Source of the DNA: Apodemus sylvaticus
Taxonomy: Eukaryota > Chordata > Mammalia > Rodentia > Muridae
Assembly (NCBI RefSeq): GCF_947179515.1
Contig: NC_067474.1
Coordinates: forward strand, 101,741,253 to 101,805,252
Length of the DNA: 64,000 nucleotides
Direction: 5' to 3'
In this document: positions 11,265-23,273 of the stretch, one piece after another
How the letters are laid out: each line of letters starts with the position of its first letter
Numbering within the stretch: the first letter of the stretch is position 1
Translations under genes and position numbers: made by a program
Notes under the pieces: generated by a model
Database searches by the model: none
The model's input: only the letters and a program-made list of their open reading frames with translations
Told to the model about the DNA's origin: nothing

Positions 11265-11919
11265 TTTGCTTTATAAGATACTTTTGACTAGTCAATTTGG
11301 TATTTCTTTAACATTATCAAATATTTTTAATATCAGAGCCTTCACTATAAATATTGTACAAATGAACAGTTTCCAAATATCAGAGAAGGTAGACACATAC
11401 ACTGTACAATATTCAGACAAACCCTCAATATTTTCATCTTCTTCTGTATAGTATGCTGTATTTTTTGGATGTACAGACAGTATACTGTACAGTAGAAAGC
11501 AAGAAAATCTTTTTTCCTGTCATATTCCTTAGTCCTCCTTAACCAAATCTTCCCTGGATTAATTTAGGATCTGACTTCTCTGATCTCATATACCTATCAT
11601 CTTTTCTTATCATTAATGAGTTCAATTGTTTGAGGTCTAAGTATGAGGAGATCATGTACAGTAACACAAAACTTATCAAGAAGAATGACTAGCTTGCCTA
11701 TATAGTACAGAAAAGCAAGACAAGTAGAACCTGGGAGTTAACCCAATTCATAATAGCCCTATAAACCAGTCCTGGGAAAAAAATCCCACCAGGGAAGTGA
11801 AATGATTTAAAAATCAACCCTTTGAAACACCACTAACTGTTCCTTCTCTATTTCCTGGACCTTTCCTCTTCCCATTTTCTACTACTTCTTTGCTGTTACT
11901 GTTCCTCCTGCTCCTCCTC

Positions 11920-11959
<40 letters not shown>

Positions 11960-12160
11960 AGCTCCAAATTCTTTGAACTAGTAGTTGTGCATGGTATAGT
12001 ACCAGCTCTTTGAGCATGGGTAGCTGCTCTCAGGGGCCCCATCCCTAAGGACACCTGAATCTCCTTCTCCCAGCAGCCATCAGCTGACATAGTTCTTATG
12101 TGGAGGTGGAATTGCCTCCATTTTCCAAGCTGCTATTTTGTCTGGCTTGGTCTTTGACCG
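11265..12160. other. 3' flank of Ifna, non-coding
   Basis: AT-rich sequence with no gene seen. It contains a TCC/TTCC-rich tract at 11905-11960 whose unit B counterpart is roughly twice as long (38626-38754). The acidic or arginine-rich short frames across it are repeat translations. Confidence 0.7.
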
Positions 12161-12760
12161 GGTCCAGCCTTGACACAGGATCAGTTCTCAACTGGAATCA
12201 GGGATATATGGAAGGCACATAATAAATATACACAGACTACTTTTTGGGTACAAGCTGACAGGCAATTTTTCAAGGCTTAAAGCCTCTCTTCTCTCTCATT
12301 CTCTGCTCTCTTTGTCTCTTGCTCATTTGCTCGCAGCTCGAGGCTGCACACACTCTACATTCTCCTGCGCACTCTGCCTTTCACCTGTGTGCTTTTCTTG
12401 CATTCTCACACACACCTCTGTGTGTTCCCCTTTCATTCACACACACACCACATGCACTCTCCTTTCACTCACGCACACTCTTAGCACACACATCTGTCAC
12501 ACACACACCACATGCACTCTCCTTTCACTCACACACACTCTTCACACACACCTCACACACACACACCACATGCACTCTCCTTTCACACACACACACTCCT
12601 CACACACACCTCACATTCTCTCCTCACTCACTCCTCACAAGCTCTTCTCATGCTCTCCGCATTCGCTCTCTCATTGCTCTTCACGTGCTCACTCCTCGCT
12701 CTCTGCATTCTCTCCACAAGCTCTCCTGTCTGCTTCTTGCCCCAGTCTTTTATTGATACT
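12160..12760. repeat. CA-rich minisatellite inside an LTR-like block
   Basis: 12160-12420 looks like LTR-type sequence (AATAAATATACACAGAC..., pyrimidine-rich CTCTCTTCTCTCTC). 12420-12620 is a minisatellite of about 55-65 bp units containing CACACCACATGCACTCTCC, with three or so copies. The paralogue at 39190-39440 has a different number and order of units. Confidence 0.6.
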
Positions 12761-14568
12761 ACAAAAGCATGTAAAAAAGACATTGTATAATCATTGTCAA
12801 ATCAAATTCAAAAGAATAACCACATCCCACAAAGATTCAAGAATTACAATTATTCCCCAAAATATCAAGCTTCTCTATTCCCAGGCCTAAACCCAAAATA
12901 ATAATAATTACATACTTCATTATTTAAACTTTAACTTAAACTATTATACTTCATAGATCAGAGCTCCGAGACCAGCTACTTACATTTCCTTGTGAAGCTC
13001 TAATGATAAATGACAGGGGCAAAGCTGCCAGGGAGTGGCCAGAAAGAATCAAGTTAACCCTTAACTCTGTAGTTCCCCTAGCTTTCCACTTCTACACATT
13101 GCACACAATGACTCTCCTAAGAGTCCCAGTGTTTTTACTTAGTTTTACTAATCTAAGTTTGAACATGCTCTATACCTACTTATCCAGGATCCAGGAACCA
13201 CTCTCAAATGTACAAAACTTATTTCATAACTTTAATAATTTTTTTCATTCTTTGGGGTCCCAATGTTGGATCTAATTCATTTTCTAATAATTTTGTCAAA
13301 CTTTCTTTGCAAATCAAGCATTAATCTGGAACTACCATTGTGCAGTTATTGCATTGTTTCTAAGATGAGAACACACAGCATGCACCTGGGCCATTAGGAC
13401 TGTGCTGTGCTGGGCTGTGCCCCATGCCTCAATTTTTAATTGTTTAAGAATCATTACATCAGGGAACATATAGTTTCACAGAATTCACCAGAGCAGAATG
13501 TGAACGAAGTAAGAAAGTCAGATATAATAAAATAATTATGCACACCAAGGCCAACTGAAATATAGTCTCACGCACAAATGAAATTGATACAGCCATTGTC
13601 CAGGGTTAAGTTTAGGAGATATGGGAGCAGCTGTTGCTACAAAGAGCTGCTGACAGCTACTGAAATGTCTCCATCCAGGCCTACTGCACGCAGTCCCTTA
13701 TTTCAGTTGGTGGGTCACCTGGGGGGGGTGTATTCTGCTTCTCAGGGTCCCAGATACCATCCTTTTCTACAAGGAGCTGCTGTGGGCTTCTGAGATGTCT
13801 CCACCCCAGTCTACTGCAGGCAGTCCCTGTCACTGTTTGTGTTCCCAGCAGGTCTTGTTCACTCAGCCATAGCCACCCTCAGTCCACATGAATAACTGCC
13901 CTGTTGTGTCTGAGAACATGGCTTGCTGCAGTCCTCCACTGCCTCTGGCTCTTCGAATTCTTCTGGATCTTCTTCTTTAATGGTCCCCAAGGCCAGGAAA
14001 TTAGCCCTTTGTTTTCTGCTCAGTGACTAGTTGTGAGTCTCTCTGTTCATTGGTATGGACTGCCAGAGGCTCCTGTGGTAAGCACTGGCCAGTGCAGGAA
14101 TCCTCTCTTAGATGTTAGCTCTAATCTCTAACAGGTCTGAGACAGTAAGGACACAGCACTGCTCTTCTTTGTTATCCTCATGGCTCCACATATATTTTAA
14201 GTATGATATTTCTGAGAGAAATATTACCGAAAGTTTTTTATTTCATTGATACTGAAGATCACTTGAAAATATAGTCACTTTCATAGCATTCTTATTAATG
14301 GACTTAGATCTTGTCCTTTTTATCTTATTAGCTAATAATTTTGCTACTACTTTGTCATTTAGATGACATCTCAGTTCTTTTTTCAGGTTTCATATTCAAT
14401 GAGATTGTAGTTTTGGTTCAGTGCCACAAACCAACACCAGTGTTTACTTTCTAGGAAAGTAGAAAAGAGAAATAGAACAGAATTGTAGATGTTGACCATC
14501 AAACCAATACCCCAGGAAAGAAGAAAGAGTAATGGAGAGTACAAACTGTTGAAGCATTGAGAGCCCAC
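12761..14568 (-). mobile_element. Possible degenerate LTR-retrotransposon block, antisense
   Basis: A unique-looking 1.8 kb block, present once per duplication unit (39560-41365 in B). It contains two related segments (13610-13700 and 13765-13830), each with a GAGCTGCTG...TCTGAGATGTCTCCA-type stretch. No intact frame was found. I suspect a decayed endogenous retroviral element but cannot name the family. Confidence 0.35.
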
Positions 14569-14574
14569 TGAAAG

Positions 14575-15157
14575 AGAACTTCAAGTCAATTTCCCTTATG
14601 TATATTGATGCAAAAATACTTAATAAAATTCTTGCCAACCGAATCCAAGAACACATCAAAATGATCATCCACCATGATCAAGTAGGCTTCATCCCAGGGA
14701 TGCAGGGATGGTTCAATATAAGGAAATCCATCAATTCAATCCACTACATAAACAAACTCAAAGAAAAAACCCATATGATTATCTCATTAGATGCAGAGAA
14801 AGCATTTGACAAAATTCAGCATTCTTTCATGCTAAAAGTCTTGGAAAGAACAGGAATTCAAGGCCCATACCTATACATTGTTAAAGCAATATACAGCAAA
14901 CCAGTAGCCAACATCAAACTAAATGGAGAGAAACTTGAAGCAATCCCACTAAAATCAGGGACTAGACAAGGCTGCCCCCTCTCTCCATATCTTTTCAATA
15001 TAGTACTTGAAGTTCTAGCTAGAGCAATTAGACAACATAAGGAGGTCAAGGGGATACAAATTGGAAAGGAAGAAGTCAAATTATCACTATTTGCAGATGA
15101 CATGATAGGCTACTTAAGTGACCCAAGAACTCCACCAGAGAATTCCTGCAGCTGATA
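14575..15157 (+). pseudogene. Orphan L1 ORF2 reverse-transcriptase fragment
   Basis: Codes for the L1 RT palm and fingers region: DAKILNKILANRIQEH, QVGFIPGMQGWFN, ISLDAEKAFDKIQHSF, GTRQGCPLSPYLFNIVLEVLARAIR and the catalytic FADD (LSLFADDMI) near the end. It begins and ends abruptly within ORF2, with no 3' UTR, poly-A or target-site duplication seen. It starts exactly where the A/B homology stops, so it probably marks a rearrangement breakpoint and not a normal insertion. Confidence 0.85.
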
Positions 15158-15534
15158 GGCCGAGACAGGACAACAGCATGCGGCCAATCACACACTGGCG
15201 AAGACTTAGTCTGCCCCTGGAGAAGGCCTGTGTATGTAACTGGAAAAGCTGCTCTCAGCATTTCCCCAATTCTTTTAGACTTTTGGCTAAATCTGGACAT
15301 CTCATTGTAGAGATCACAGAAGCAGGGTAAAGTAGAGGTAGGGAATTACTTTTGTACCCAGTCGCCATAAAAAGAAGATTGTAGACATGTCTTCTACAAG
15401 TGACCTTGACATGGAATTGTTTAGGTCGCCTCTAGAAAGACCCAGAAGAGACACTCATCCCTGTTTGTTCAGTAGCTTATAGGATCCAGCAGGAGGAGGA
15501 AGAGGTCCAGAGCCAGACTGCTCCTGTGAAGACA

Positions 15535-15537
<3 letters not shown>

Positions 15538-15615
<78 letters not shown>

Positions 15616-15673
15616 TATTGTGTATGCATTTTATTCCTCATTTCTTACCCCCACCTTGTATTTGTGTGCTTGT

Positions 15674-15710
<37 letters not shown>
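15538..15710 (+). repeat. (TC)n and (TG)n microsatellites
   Basis: An uninterrupted CT run at 15538-15611 and a TG run at 15661-15709, inside the Norad-like block. Confidence 0.97.
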
Positions 15711-15711
<1 letters not shown>

Positions 15712-17959
15712 TTGAGTAAGTTTGAAAATGCCAGGTTTTTGGAGAATGTCTTTCTAGCTGTTCTGAAGTGCCGCACATATTTTATAAGCAGTAAAACATT
15801 CTGTAAATACCTTTTACTTAGGATTCGTTGGAAATATTGTTTGGAGAGGGATAGCCAAACCTCTCCTGAGTTGACCACACTGTGTTTGTGCCCTGGTTCC
15901 CAGGAGAAGGAAGTCCAGAGCTCTAAGCCCCCGTGGTCCGTGGGTGGAAAGGAACCATGATCCCAGTTTGTTTGTCTTCTCTGTGTACACAGTGTATGGA
16001 AGGACAAAGGAGTCCTAATTTACAACATCTGGTCACTCTAGATGTTAAAGAGGTTGCCAGTGTAGGACAAAGTAGAGTTAGTGAACAATACTTTTTTTAC
16101 ATTTTGTGTTAAAGAATTTTTATTTACTCTAGTTTCATGTGTGCAATTTACTGGACTGCTGTGTACATAGCGGACAACAGTCCTTACCTGAAACATCTGG
16201 TCTATCTAGATGTTTAGAAGTGCCCAACGTATGTTAAATGTAGAGGTAGTGAAATACCACTTTATAATATCTTTTTGCAAAAACTCATGAACCATTGTCT
16301 CTTGGGAGCAGAATGATGAGCCCTCTGAGCAGAAATGTCTGTTCTTGCTCATGGGTTTGGAGGAGGTGCTGGGAGGCAGTGACAGAGGTCATGTAGTAGT
16401 GTGTGTATATGGGACCTTTCCAGATGCCATTTCTATATACTTGCTTTTTGTTTTGCTGTATGTATACTGTATAAAATGGAGAAATGTGTAAATTTTCAAC
16501 CTCTAGACTTTAGATGTAAAAGCGGTTGCCAGTGCATGGCAGAGCAGTAAATTTAGCACATAGTGTACACTGTTAAAATTCATAGAAAATTTTGTTCTGC
16601 AAGTGGCTTGGGGATAGGAATTTGTTCAGCTCTTTCTGAGCATCACACCTGCCTGTATTTGTCTACCAGTTTGAAGGGAGAAGAAAGCAGGTTGTAGCCC
16701 AAATGGTTATATTTAGAAGATACTCAAATAGCAACCATTGCTTTACATACAGTTTTATTTACCAGTGCTGTGTCAATAGCAGTTAAGTTCTTACATGAAA
16801 CAGCTAGTCTTTTAGATATTTAAAATCGCTTAATACATTTAAAGGTACAAGTAATAGAATAATATTTTGTGTATATAGTTTTTTAAACTGGAGAAATACT
16901 GTGTGTAGAAACAGAATTGTTAACCCACCCCTGAGAGCAGTGTGCCAGCGGGACTTTTTCAGTGGAGTTAAGAGGTGGGATGGAAGGAACTGCATAATGA
17001 TTCCATTAGTGTACTAGACATTTCTAGCTTACCCATCAACCTGTGTACTGTGTGAATCTCATGTAACTTTGCTATACTGTATATATTGTACATACTGGGC
17101 AAGAGGTGTATCATCCAAGTGAAAGGTGCCTGTGTCACCAGAATGTTCTCAGCAGAAGACATTTTGAGATCTAACTAGTTTCGTGTGTGTGGTTTCAGCA
17201 CTACTATGTATAGAAGGGACAAATGTATGTCCCCATCTGAAACATTTAGTCTTCCTAGGTGTTTAGTAGTGCATAAAGTTATATTTCACCCAGGATGTTA
17301 CATTAACTGAGATGCACACCTAACCAATTGCTAGACAACTTGAACCAACCAACAGCTGCAGTGCCTTTTTAACAATAGACATAAGTAATGCGTGTTGTAG
17401 ACTGTCCTTTTTAGACTCTTGGTGAAGTGCTGTCTTTTGGAACTAGAAAGAGAAACTGCTTCTTTGCAATGCAGTCTTGCTTGTGAGCATCTGGGAGGGA
17501 GGAAGAAAAAAAAGAAAGGTCTAATGCTAATGCAAGTTTGGTAATGCAAGATTATCCATTGTTCCTTGATGTGCATCTTACTTTGCAATGTATAGGAGAC
17601 ATATGTACAAATTTGCAGCACCTAGTCTTCCTAGACAGTAAAGAAGTGCCAGTGAGTGACAAAGTACAGTTAGTGAAAAGACAGGTTTGTAAATTATGTT
17701 AAAATTTGTAGGGAAAATACCATAAAGCCACTTAGGAAGTGAAATTGTTAGTATCCCACAAAAATATGACAGATGCATCCACAGGACTCCGGGGTGGAGA
17801 GAATTGGAAGAGGGGCTAGAGAAGAACCTTGCTGTTTAGAAGGCAGTTTCTGACCACAGCCTTTGTTAGGTGTGCAGTGTATTCACTGCAGTGGAACCTT
17901 GCTGGGGAAACTGAAGTGCTTATTGGGAACATTTGGTCTCTAGCCTTTTAAGTGCATAA

Positions 17960-18060
17960 TAGACTTGATGTGTTAATGCATGCCTTTAATTTCAGGCTGC
18001 GGAAGGTTGATCTCTGTGCTCTGCGTCATCCAGGGGTAAATGACTTTGTCTCAAAACAGT
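17960..18060 (+). repeat. B1-type SINE remnant
   Basis: TGTTAATGCATGCCTTTAAT ... AGGTTGATCTCTGTG ... CTTTGTCTCAAAACAG is a short, internally deleted B1/PB1-like element in sense orientation. Confidence 0.6.
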
Positions 18061-18069
18061 AAGGAACTG

Positions 18070-18265
18070 CAAAATGGACTGGTAGGGTGGCTCAGCATGT
18101 AAAGGTGCTTGCCACCAACCTGGTGACCTGAGTTTGATTTCCATGATCCACTTGATAGGAGAAAGGTAATTTGCAGCTTGTCTTTCAGCCTCCCCACAAG
18201 TGCAGTGGCACCCATGTGCACACATGCTTACCCTAATGCATAAATATAAAAATGCACACCATGGT
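18070..18265 (+). repeat. B2-type SINE (tRNA-derived)
   Basis: GGTGGCTCAGCATGTAAAGG ... TGGTGACCTGAGTTTGATTTCCATGATCCAC carries recognisable A- and B-box promoter sequence of a tRNA-derived rodent SINE, ending in an A-rich tail near 18250. Confidence 0.7.
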
Positions 18266-18545
18266 AAAAATAGAGGGCTGACAGCACTTTTTAAGGATTA
18301 TTTTGCTCTTTCATAGGAAGGTTCACACTGGGAAAATGGAGGTTAAGTTTGGCCTTTGAGCAGATACTGTTACTAGGTAATGGAGGTGGGCTAGGGCAAG
18401 ATTAGCACTCAGAAAAAGGCACTGTAGCTGTTGGTTGGTTCAAGTTGTCTAGCCATTGGTTAGGTGTGCATCTCAGTTAATGTCTCCAGGTAGTAAGTCC
18501 CAGTGCCTAAAGGATGTTAAAAACAATAAAAGGTTAGACTAGTCT

Positions 18546-18764
18546 ATGGGGAGGGCTGTCTTCTGGGCCTGGCCTTTGTTAATCCTCTCACTTGCATCAT
18601 CTGCACTTAGGACTTGTGCAGGGAAGAGGATGGATGAAGGAAAGACCCTAGTACCACTACACCCAGAGGACAGCTGTAGCCAGAGGCCCTATGTGCATCT
18701 TGGTAAAATACCTGTGTTCCTTATTCATAGTTGTCTTCTGACTGTTACATGCTAAAGAGAACAC
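18546..18764. other. Non-coding spacer
   Basis: No gene or repeat identified. It could be the distal part of the Norad-like retrocopy. Confidence 0.4.
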
Positions 18765-18962
18765 ATGGTTAAAACAAAGGGAAATGGCTGGGGGATTGGG
18801 GGGAGTTGGGAATGTGTCAGGCAGAGGGGTATATACATGGAGGCAGGGGGTGGAAGGAGGGGTTGGGAATCTTTGCGGAGGAGGGCTCTTGGGAGGGGGA
18901 AATTAGGAAAGGTTTTACCATTGGCAATGTAAATAAAGAAGATACTTAATAAAAAAAAAAGT
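18765..18962 (+). mobile_element. 5'-truncated L1 3' UTR with poly-A
   Basis: G-rich L1 3' end (GGGGGAGTTGGG ... GGAAATTAGGAAAGG ... GGCAATGTAAATAAAGAAGA) with an A-tail at 18951-18961. It is the same 3' end type as the antisense copies at 19415 and 48690. Confidence 0.75.
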
Positions 18963-19409
18963 AGAGTGAGTGGATAGGGTAGAACTGACAACAGGATTCC
19001 TCTTAAACTTGGAACTGTGAAGCCATGTCTGGACAGGGTAGGGAAACTCATATTGCTAAACTGAATGAAGGGGCAGAAAGGTTCTCAGGGCGTTGAGACT
19101 GATGTCCTGAGAGCCCCTGCTAGAGGTGCATCTCCCAGCTGCCCCCTGGGAATACATGTGTTGAGTGGGAACACCCCTTCTTCTACATATGCTAGTGTGT
19201 AGATCTGATGATAAGCCGAGGAATGCTATACTTAGTGCTGTCTGTTGCTTTTTGTTTCCTTGCGAGCTGAGACTGAGTGAATGCAGAATTTAATTGTAAC
19301 TTTGCCAGTACATCTGTCTAGAGGCCGGCTGCCGTTTTAGTCTTCTATGAAATTTCTGTTGCCAAGGAAGACAGGATTACAATTTTGTCTCAAAGAATGA
19401 GATGGCATG
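18963..19409. other. Non-coding spacer between two L1s
   Basis: About 450 bp with no frame or repeat I can name. It may continue the Norad-like retrocopy split by the L1 at 18765. Confidence 0.35.
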
Positions 19410-20104
19410 ATGTATTCATTTTTTTAATTGAATATCATCTTCATTTACATTGCCATGGTAAACCTTTTCCCAATTTCCCCCCTCCCCAAAGACCCCAACT
19501 CCTCCTCCCTTGCCCTGCCTCCACGTATATGCCCCTCCATCCTACATACTCCCACCTCCCCCCCTCGGTTTCCCTTTGTTGGGGCCTTTGTTGAGCCTTT
19601 ACCTGACCAAGGGCCATTCCTCCCACTGATGCCCAACAAGGCCTTCCTCTGCCACATTTTTGGCTGGAACAATGTATGCCCTTTGGTTTATGATTCAGTC
19701 CCTGGGAGTATTGGAGCATCTAGGTAGCCCAAATCATTGTTCTTCCCATGGGTCTGTAAACCCCTTCAGCTCCTCTGGACCACCCTCCAGCTCCTCCATT
19801 GGGGACCCCATGCCCAGTCCAATAGTTGGTTGCTAGCATCTGCCTCTATATTTGTAAATCTCTGGCAGGGCTCCTTAGGAAGCAGCCATGGCATGCTCCT
19901 TTTGGTATATACTTCTTGTCGTCTTTAGTAGTGTCAGGGTTTGTTGACTGTTTATAGGATGAATCCCCAGGTAGGACACTCTTTGGGTGGCCTTTACTTC
20001 AGTCTCTGCTCCACACATTGTCTCCCTTATCGCTTCTGTGAGTATTTTGTTCCCTTTCTTAGAGGAACCAAAGCACCCTTAAGTTCTCCTTCTTCTTGAG
20101 CTTC

Positions 20105-21934
20105 CTGACCATGTGGTTTTTTTTTTTCCCTTTAGTTTGTTTATGTAGTGGGTTACATTTACAGATTTCCATATACTGAACCATCACTGCATCCCTGGGA
20201 TGAAGCCTACCTGATCGTGTTGAATTATAGATTTGATGCATTCTTGGATTCAGTTGGCCAGGATTTTGTTCAGTATTTTTGCATCAGTGTTCATGAGGTA
20301 GATCGGTCTGAAGTTCTCCTTCCTTCTTTGGTCTTTGTTTGGTTTAGATATAAGCCTTATTGTGGCTTCATAGAATGAATTCGGTAGTGTTCCTTGAGTA
20401 TCTATTTCGTGAAAAAATTTTGAACAGGATTGGTATTAACACTTCTTTGAGGATCTGATAGAATTCCCTGCTAAACCCATCTGGTCCTGGGCTTTTTGTT
20501 TTTGTTTTTTTTTGTTTTGTTTTGTTGGGTTTTTTTGATGGGAGACTATTAATGACTGCTTCTATTTCCTCAGCATTATGGGACTATTTACATGATTTAT
20601 CTGATCTGGTTTTAGCATTGGTACCTGGTATGTATCTAGAAAGTTGTCCATTTCATCCAGGTTTTCAAACCTTGTTGAGTATAAATAAACTCTTGTAATA
20701 GGATCTGATGATTTTTTGAATTTCCACAGTTTCTGTTGTTATGTCTAACTTTTCATTTCTGATTTTATTAATTTGGAAACTGTCTCTGTGCGCTCTGGTT
20801 AGTCTGGCTAAGGGTTTATTTATCTTGTTGATTTTTTCAAATAACCAGCTCCTTGTTTTGTTCATTCTTTCATAGTTCTTTTTGGTTCTGTTTGGTTGAT
20901 TTTTACCCTAAGTTTGATTATTTCCTGCCGTCTACTAATCTTGGGGTATTTGCTTTCTTTTGTTCTAGAGCTTTCAAGTGTACTGTCAAGCTGGTAGTGT
21001 AAGCTCTCTCCATTCTCTTTTTTGAGGCAAGTTTTCCTCTTAGCACTGCTTTCATTGTGTCCCATAAATTTTGGTATGATGTGCCTTCATTTTCATTCGA
21101 TTCTAAAAGGTCATTAATTTCTTTCTTTATTTCTTCCTTGGCCAAGCTGTCTTAAGAAGAACATTGTTCAAGGTCCATGTGTATGTGTGTTTTGCTTGAG
21201 CTTAGGACTAGCCTTAGGCCATGGTGATCTGATAAGATACATGGAATAATTTCAATATTTCTGTATCTGTTGAGGCCTGTTTTGTGACCAATTATATGGT
21301 CAGTTTTGGAGAAGGTACCATGAGGTGGTGAGATGAAGGCATATTCTTTTGCTATAGGGTGGAATGTTCTATAAATATCTGTTAGATAAATTTGGTTCAT
21401 AACTTCAGTTAGTTTCACTGTATCTTTGTTTAGCTTCTGATTCCATGATTTGTCCATTTTTGAGAGTGGGGTGTTGAAGTCTCCCACTATTACTGTGTGG
21501 GGTACAATGTGCATTTTGAGCTTTATTAAAGTATCTTTTATGAATGTGGGTGATCTTGTATTCAGAGCATAGATGTTCAGAATTGAGAGTTCATCTTTGT
21601 AGACTTTTCCTTTGACCAGTATGAAGTGTCCCTCCTTATCTTTTTTGACAACTTTTGGTTGAAAGTCAATTTTATCTGATATAAGAATGGCCACTCCAGC
21701 TTGTTTCTTGGGACCATTTGCTTGGAGAATTATTTTCCATCCTTTGACTCTTAAATAGTGCCTGTGTTTATCACTGAGGTAGGCTTCTTGCATGCAACAA
21801 AACGTTGGGTCCTGTTTAAGTATCCAGTCCATTAGTCTATGTCTTTTTATAGGGGAATTGAGACCATTGATATTAAGAGATATTAAGGAAAAATGATTGT
21901 TGCTTACTGTTATCTTCTTAGGTAAAGTTGACAT
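20105..21934 (-). pseudogene. L1 ORF2 fragment: endonuclease plus start of RT, frameshifted
   Basis: A 260-codon open frame from 21934 to 21152 holds the whole APE-type endonuclease. Expected catalytic residues are visible: Asn in SLNINGL, Glu in QEAYL, Asp/Asn in VGDFNTP, Asp in TDHIIGH, and Asp-His in LSDHHGLR. A frameshift and stops at about 21145-21152 separate it from the linker frames (RRQEIIKLR, RINKTRSWLFEKINK), which continue to 20665. The RT domain is reached near 20500 (PGPDGFSREF-like) and ends near 20110. ORF2 in intact murine L1s is about 1,280 residues, so more than half of the protein is absent. Confidence 0.85.
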
Positions 21935-22190
21935 TCTGGTTGTGTAGCTATCTTCTATTGGGTTTGATGAAAGATTACCTTATTGATTTTTCTACAGTGT
22001 GGTTCGCTGTCTTGTGTTGGTATTTTCCACCCATTATCCTTTACAGAGCTTGATTTGTAGAAAGATACTGTGTAAATTTGCTTTTGTCATGGAATGTCTT
22101 GTTTTTGCCATCTATGGTAATTGAAAGTTTTGCTGGGTATAGTAGTCTGGGCTGACATTTATGTTCTCTTAGGGTCTGTATGACATCTGC

Positions 22191-23273
22191 TCAGGCTCTT
22201 CTAGCTTTCATAGTCTCTGGAGAGAAGTCTGGTGTAATTCTAATAGGTCTGCCTTTATAAGTTACTTGACCTTCTTCTCTCACTGCTTTTAATATTCTTT
22301 CTTTGTTTAGTGCATTTGGTGTTTTGATTATTATGTGAAAGGAGGAGTTTCTGCTCTGGTCCAATCTGTTTGGAGTTCTGTAGGCTTCCTGTTTGTTCAT
22401 GGGCATCTCTTTCTTTTGGTTAGAGAAGTTTTCTTCTATAATTCTGTTGAAGATATTTATTGGGCCTTTAAGATGTAAATCCTCACTTTCTTCTATTCCT
22501 ATAATCCTTAGGTTTGGTCTTCTCATTGTGTCCTGGAGTTCTTGGATGTTTTGGGATACAAGCTTTTTGCATTTTGCATTTTCTTTGACTGTTGAGTCAA
22601 TGATTTCTATGGAATCTTCAGCATCTGAGATTCTTTCTTCTCTCTCTTGTATTCTGTTGTTGATGCTTGCATCTATGACTCCTGAATTCTTACCAAGGTT
22701 TTCTATCTTCAGAGATGTCTCACTTTGTGATTTCTTTGTTGATTTTATTTCCAGGTTTAGATCCTGGATAGTTTTGCTCAGTTCCTTCACTTGTTTGTTT
22801 GTTTTTTCCTGAAATTCTTTAAGGAATTGTTGTGTTACCTCTTTAAGGGCTTCTACCTGTTGATCCATGTTCTCTTGTGTTTGTTTTAGGGATTTTTGTG
22901 ATTCCTCTTTATGGGTTTCTGCATGTTGACCCATGTTCTCTGCTAATTCCCTATGGGATTTGTGTATTGCCTCTTTAAGGGCTTCAACATGTTGACCCAT
23001 ATTCTCCCATATTTCTTTAAGAGATTTTTGTATTTCCTCTTTAAGGGCTTCTACCTTTTGATCCATATTCTCTTGTCCTTCTTTAAGGGTTTTTTGTGCT
23101 TCTACCTGTTGACCCATGTTCTCTTGTATTTCCTTAAGGTAGTTATTTATGTCCTTCTTGAAGTCCTTCATCAGTGATATGAGATGTGATTTCAAATCTG
23201 GTTCTTGCTTTTCTGATGTGATGGAGTATGCAGGATTTGCTGTTGTGGGAGAGCTGGGATCTGATGGTGCCAT
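22191..23273 (-). pseudogene. L1 ORF1, long coiled coil, premature stop (360 codons)
   Basis: The ORF1 RNA-binding/chaperone protein of L1. Order: short N-terminus (MAPSDPSSPTT), a coiled coil with about five tandem 22-residue units of the type ENMGQHVEALKEEIQKSLKE (residues about 50-165), the linker SDAEDSIEIIDSTVKEN, the RRM-like domain (RPNLRIIGIEE) and the start of the C-terminal domain (RPIRITPDFSPETMKARRA). A Trp codon is TGA at 22191-22193. The frame continues beyond it (ADVIQTLREHKCQPRLLYPAKLSI) until another stop. Mouse ORF1 is normally about 357-371 residues in total; this one already has 360 before the last 70-80, so the coiled coil is expanded. Confidence 0.9.

Larger units (their letters stand above)
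1790..14568. repeat. Ifna: Tandem duplication unit A (partner of 24257-41365)
   Basis: From about 1790 to 14568 the sequence is collinear with 24257-41365: same order of non-coding blocks, IFN-alpha pseudogene, L1 3' fragment, TG-rich tract, SINEs, intact Ifna, TCC tract, CA-rich block and LTR-like block. The left edge in both copies abuts the 5' end of a minus-strand L1. At the right edge copy A runs into an L1 ORF2 fragment and copy B into unrelated sequence. Unit A is about 4.3 kb shorter because B gained L1s and A lost several blocks. Confidence 0.9.
15158..18545 (+). ncRNA. Diverged tandem-unit non-coding block, Norad-like retrocopy (candidate)
   Basis: No coding frame, but a clear internal architecture. 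A unit of roughly 170-450 bp recurs with a core like AACATCTGGTCTATCTAGATGTT followed by AAGTGCCAGTG, GACAAAGTAGAGTTAGTGAA and a T-rich stretch. Copies start near 16026, 16193, 16498, 16799, 17240, 17618 and 17928. The core can fold as a short hairpin (AACATCT pairing with AGATGTT). Five perfect TGTANATA Pumilio octamers are at 15802, 16162, 16870, 17078 and 17087, where about 0.2 would be expected by chance. Repeated units with short hairpins and Pumilio sites are the described hallmark of the lncRNA NORAD. ACAATAAAAGG near 18528 may be its 3' end. No intron is visible, and SINEs and microsatellites interrupt it, as in an old retrocopy. The Norad identity is inference; similar sequence may resume at 18970-19400. 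Confidence 0.45.

Noticed and set aside
12312..12890. 192-codon Ser/His/Thr-rich frame (also 39105-39563)
   Set aside because: CA-rich minisatellite translation; the frame is not conserved between units A and B.
18546..18755. 69-codon frame with a signal-peptide-like start (MGRAVFWAWPLLILSLASSALRTC)
   Set aside because: It does start with a hydrophobic stretch, but it is short, has no promoter or polyadenylation context, no paralogue in the window, and lies in the Norad-like block; chance is more likely.
22191..23273. Functional host coiled-coil gene
   Set aside because: Matches L1 ORF1 in order and neighbours (ORF2 downstream in the same strand) and has a premature stop.
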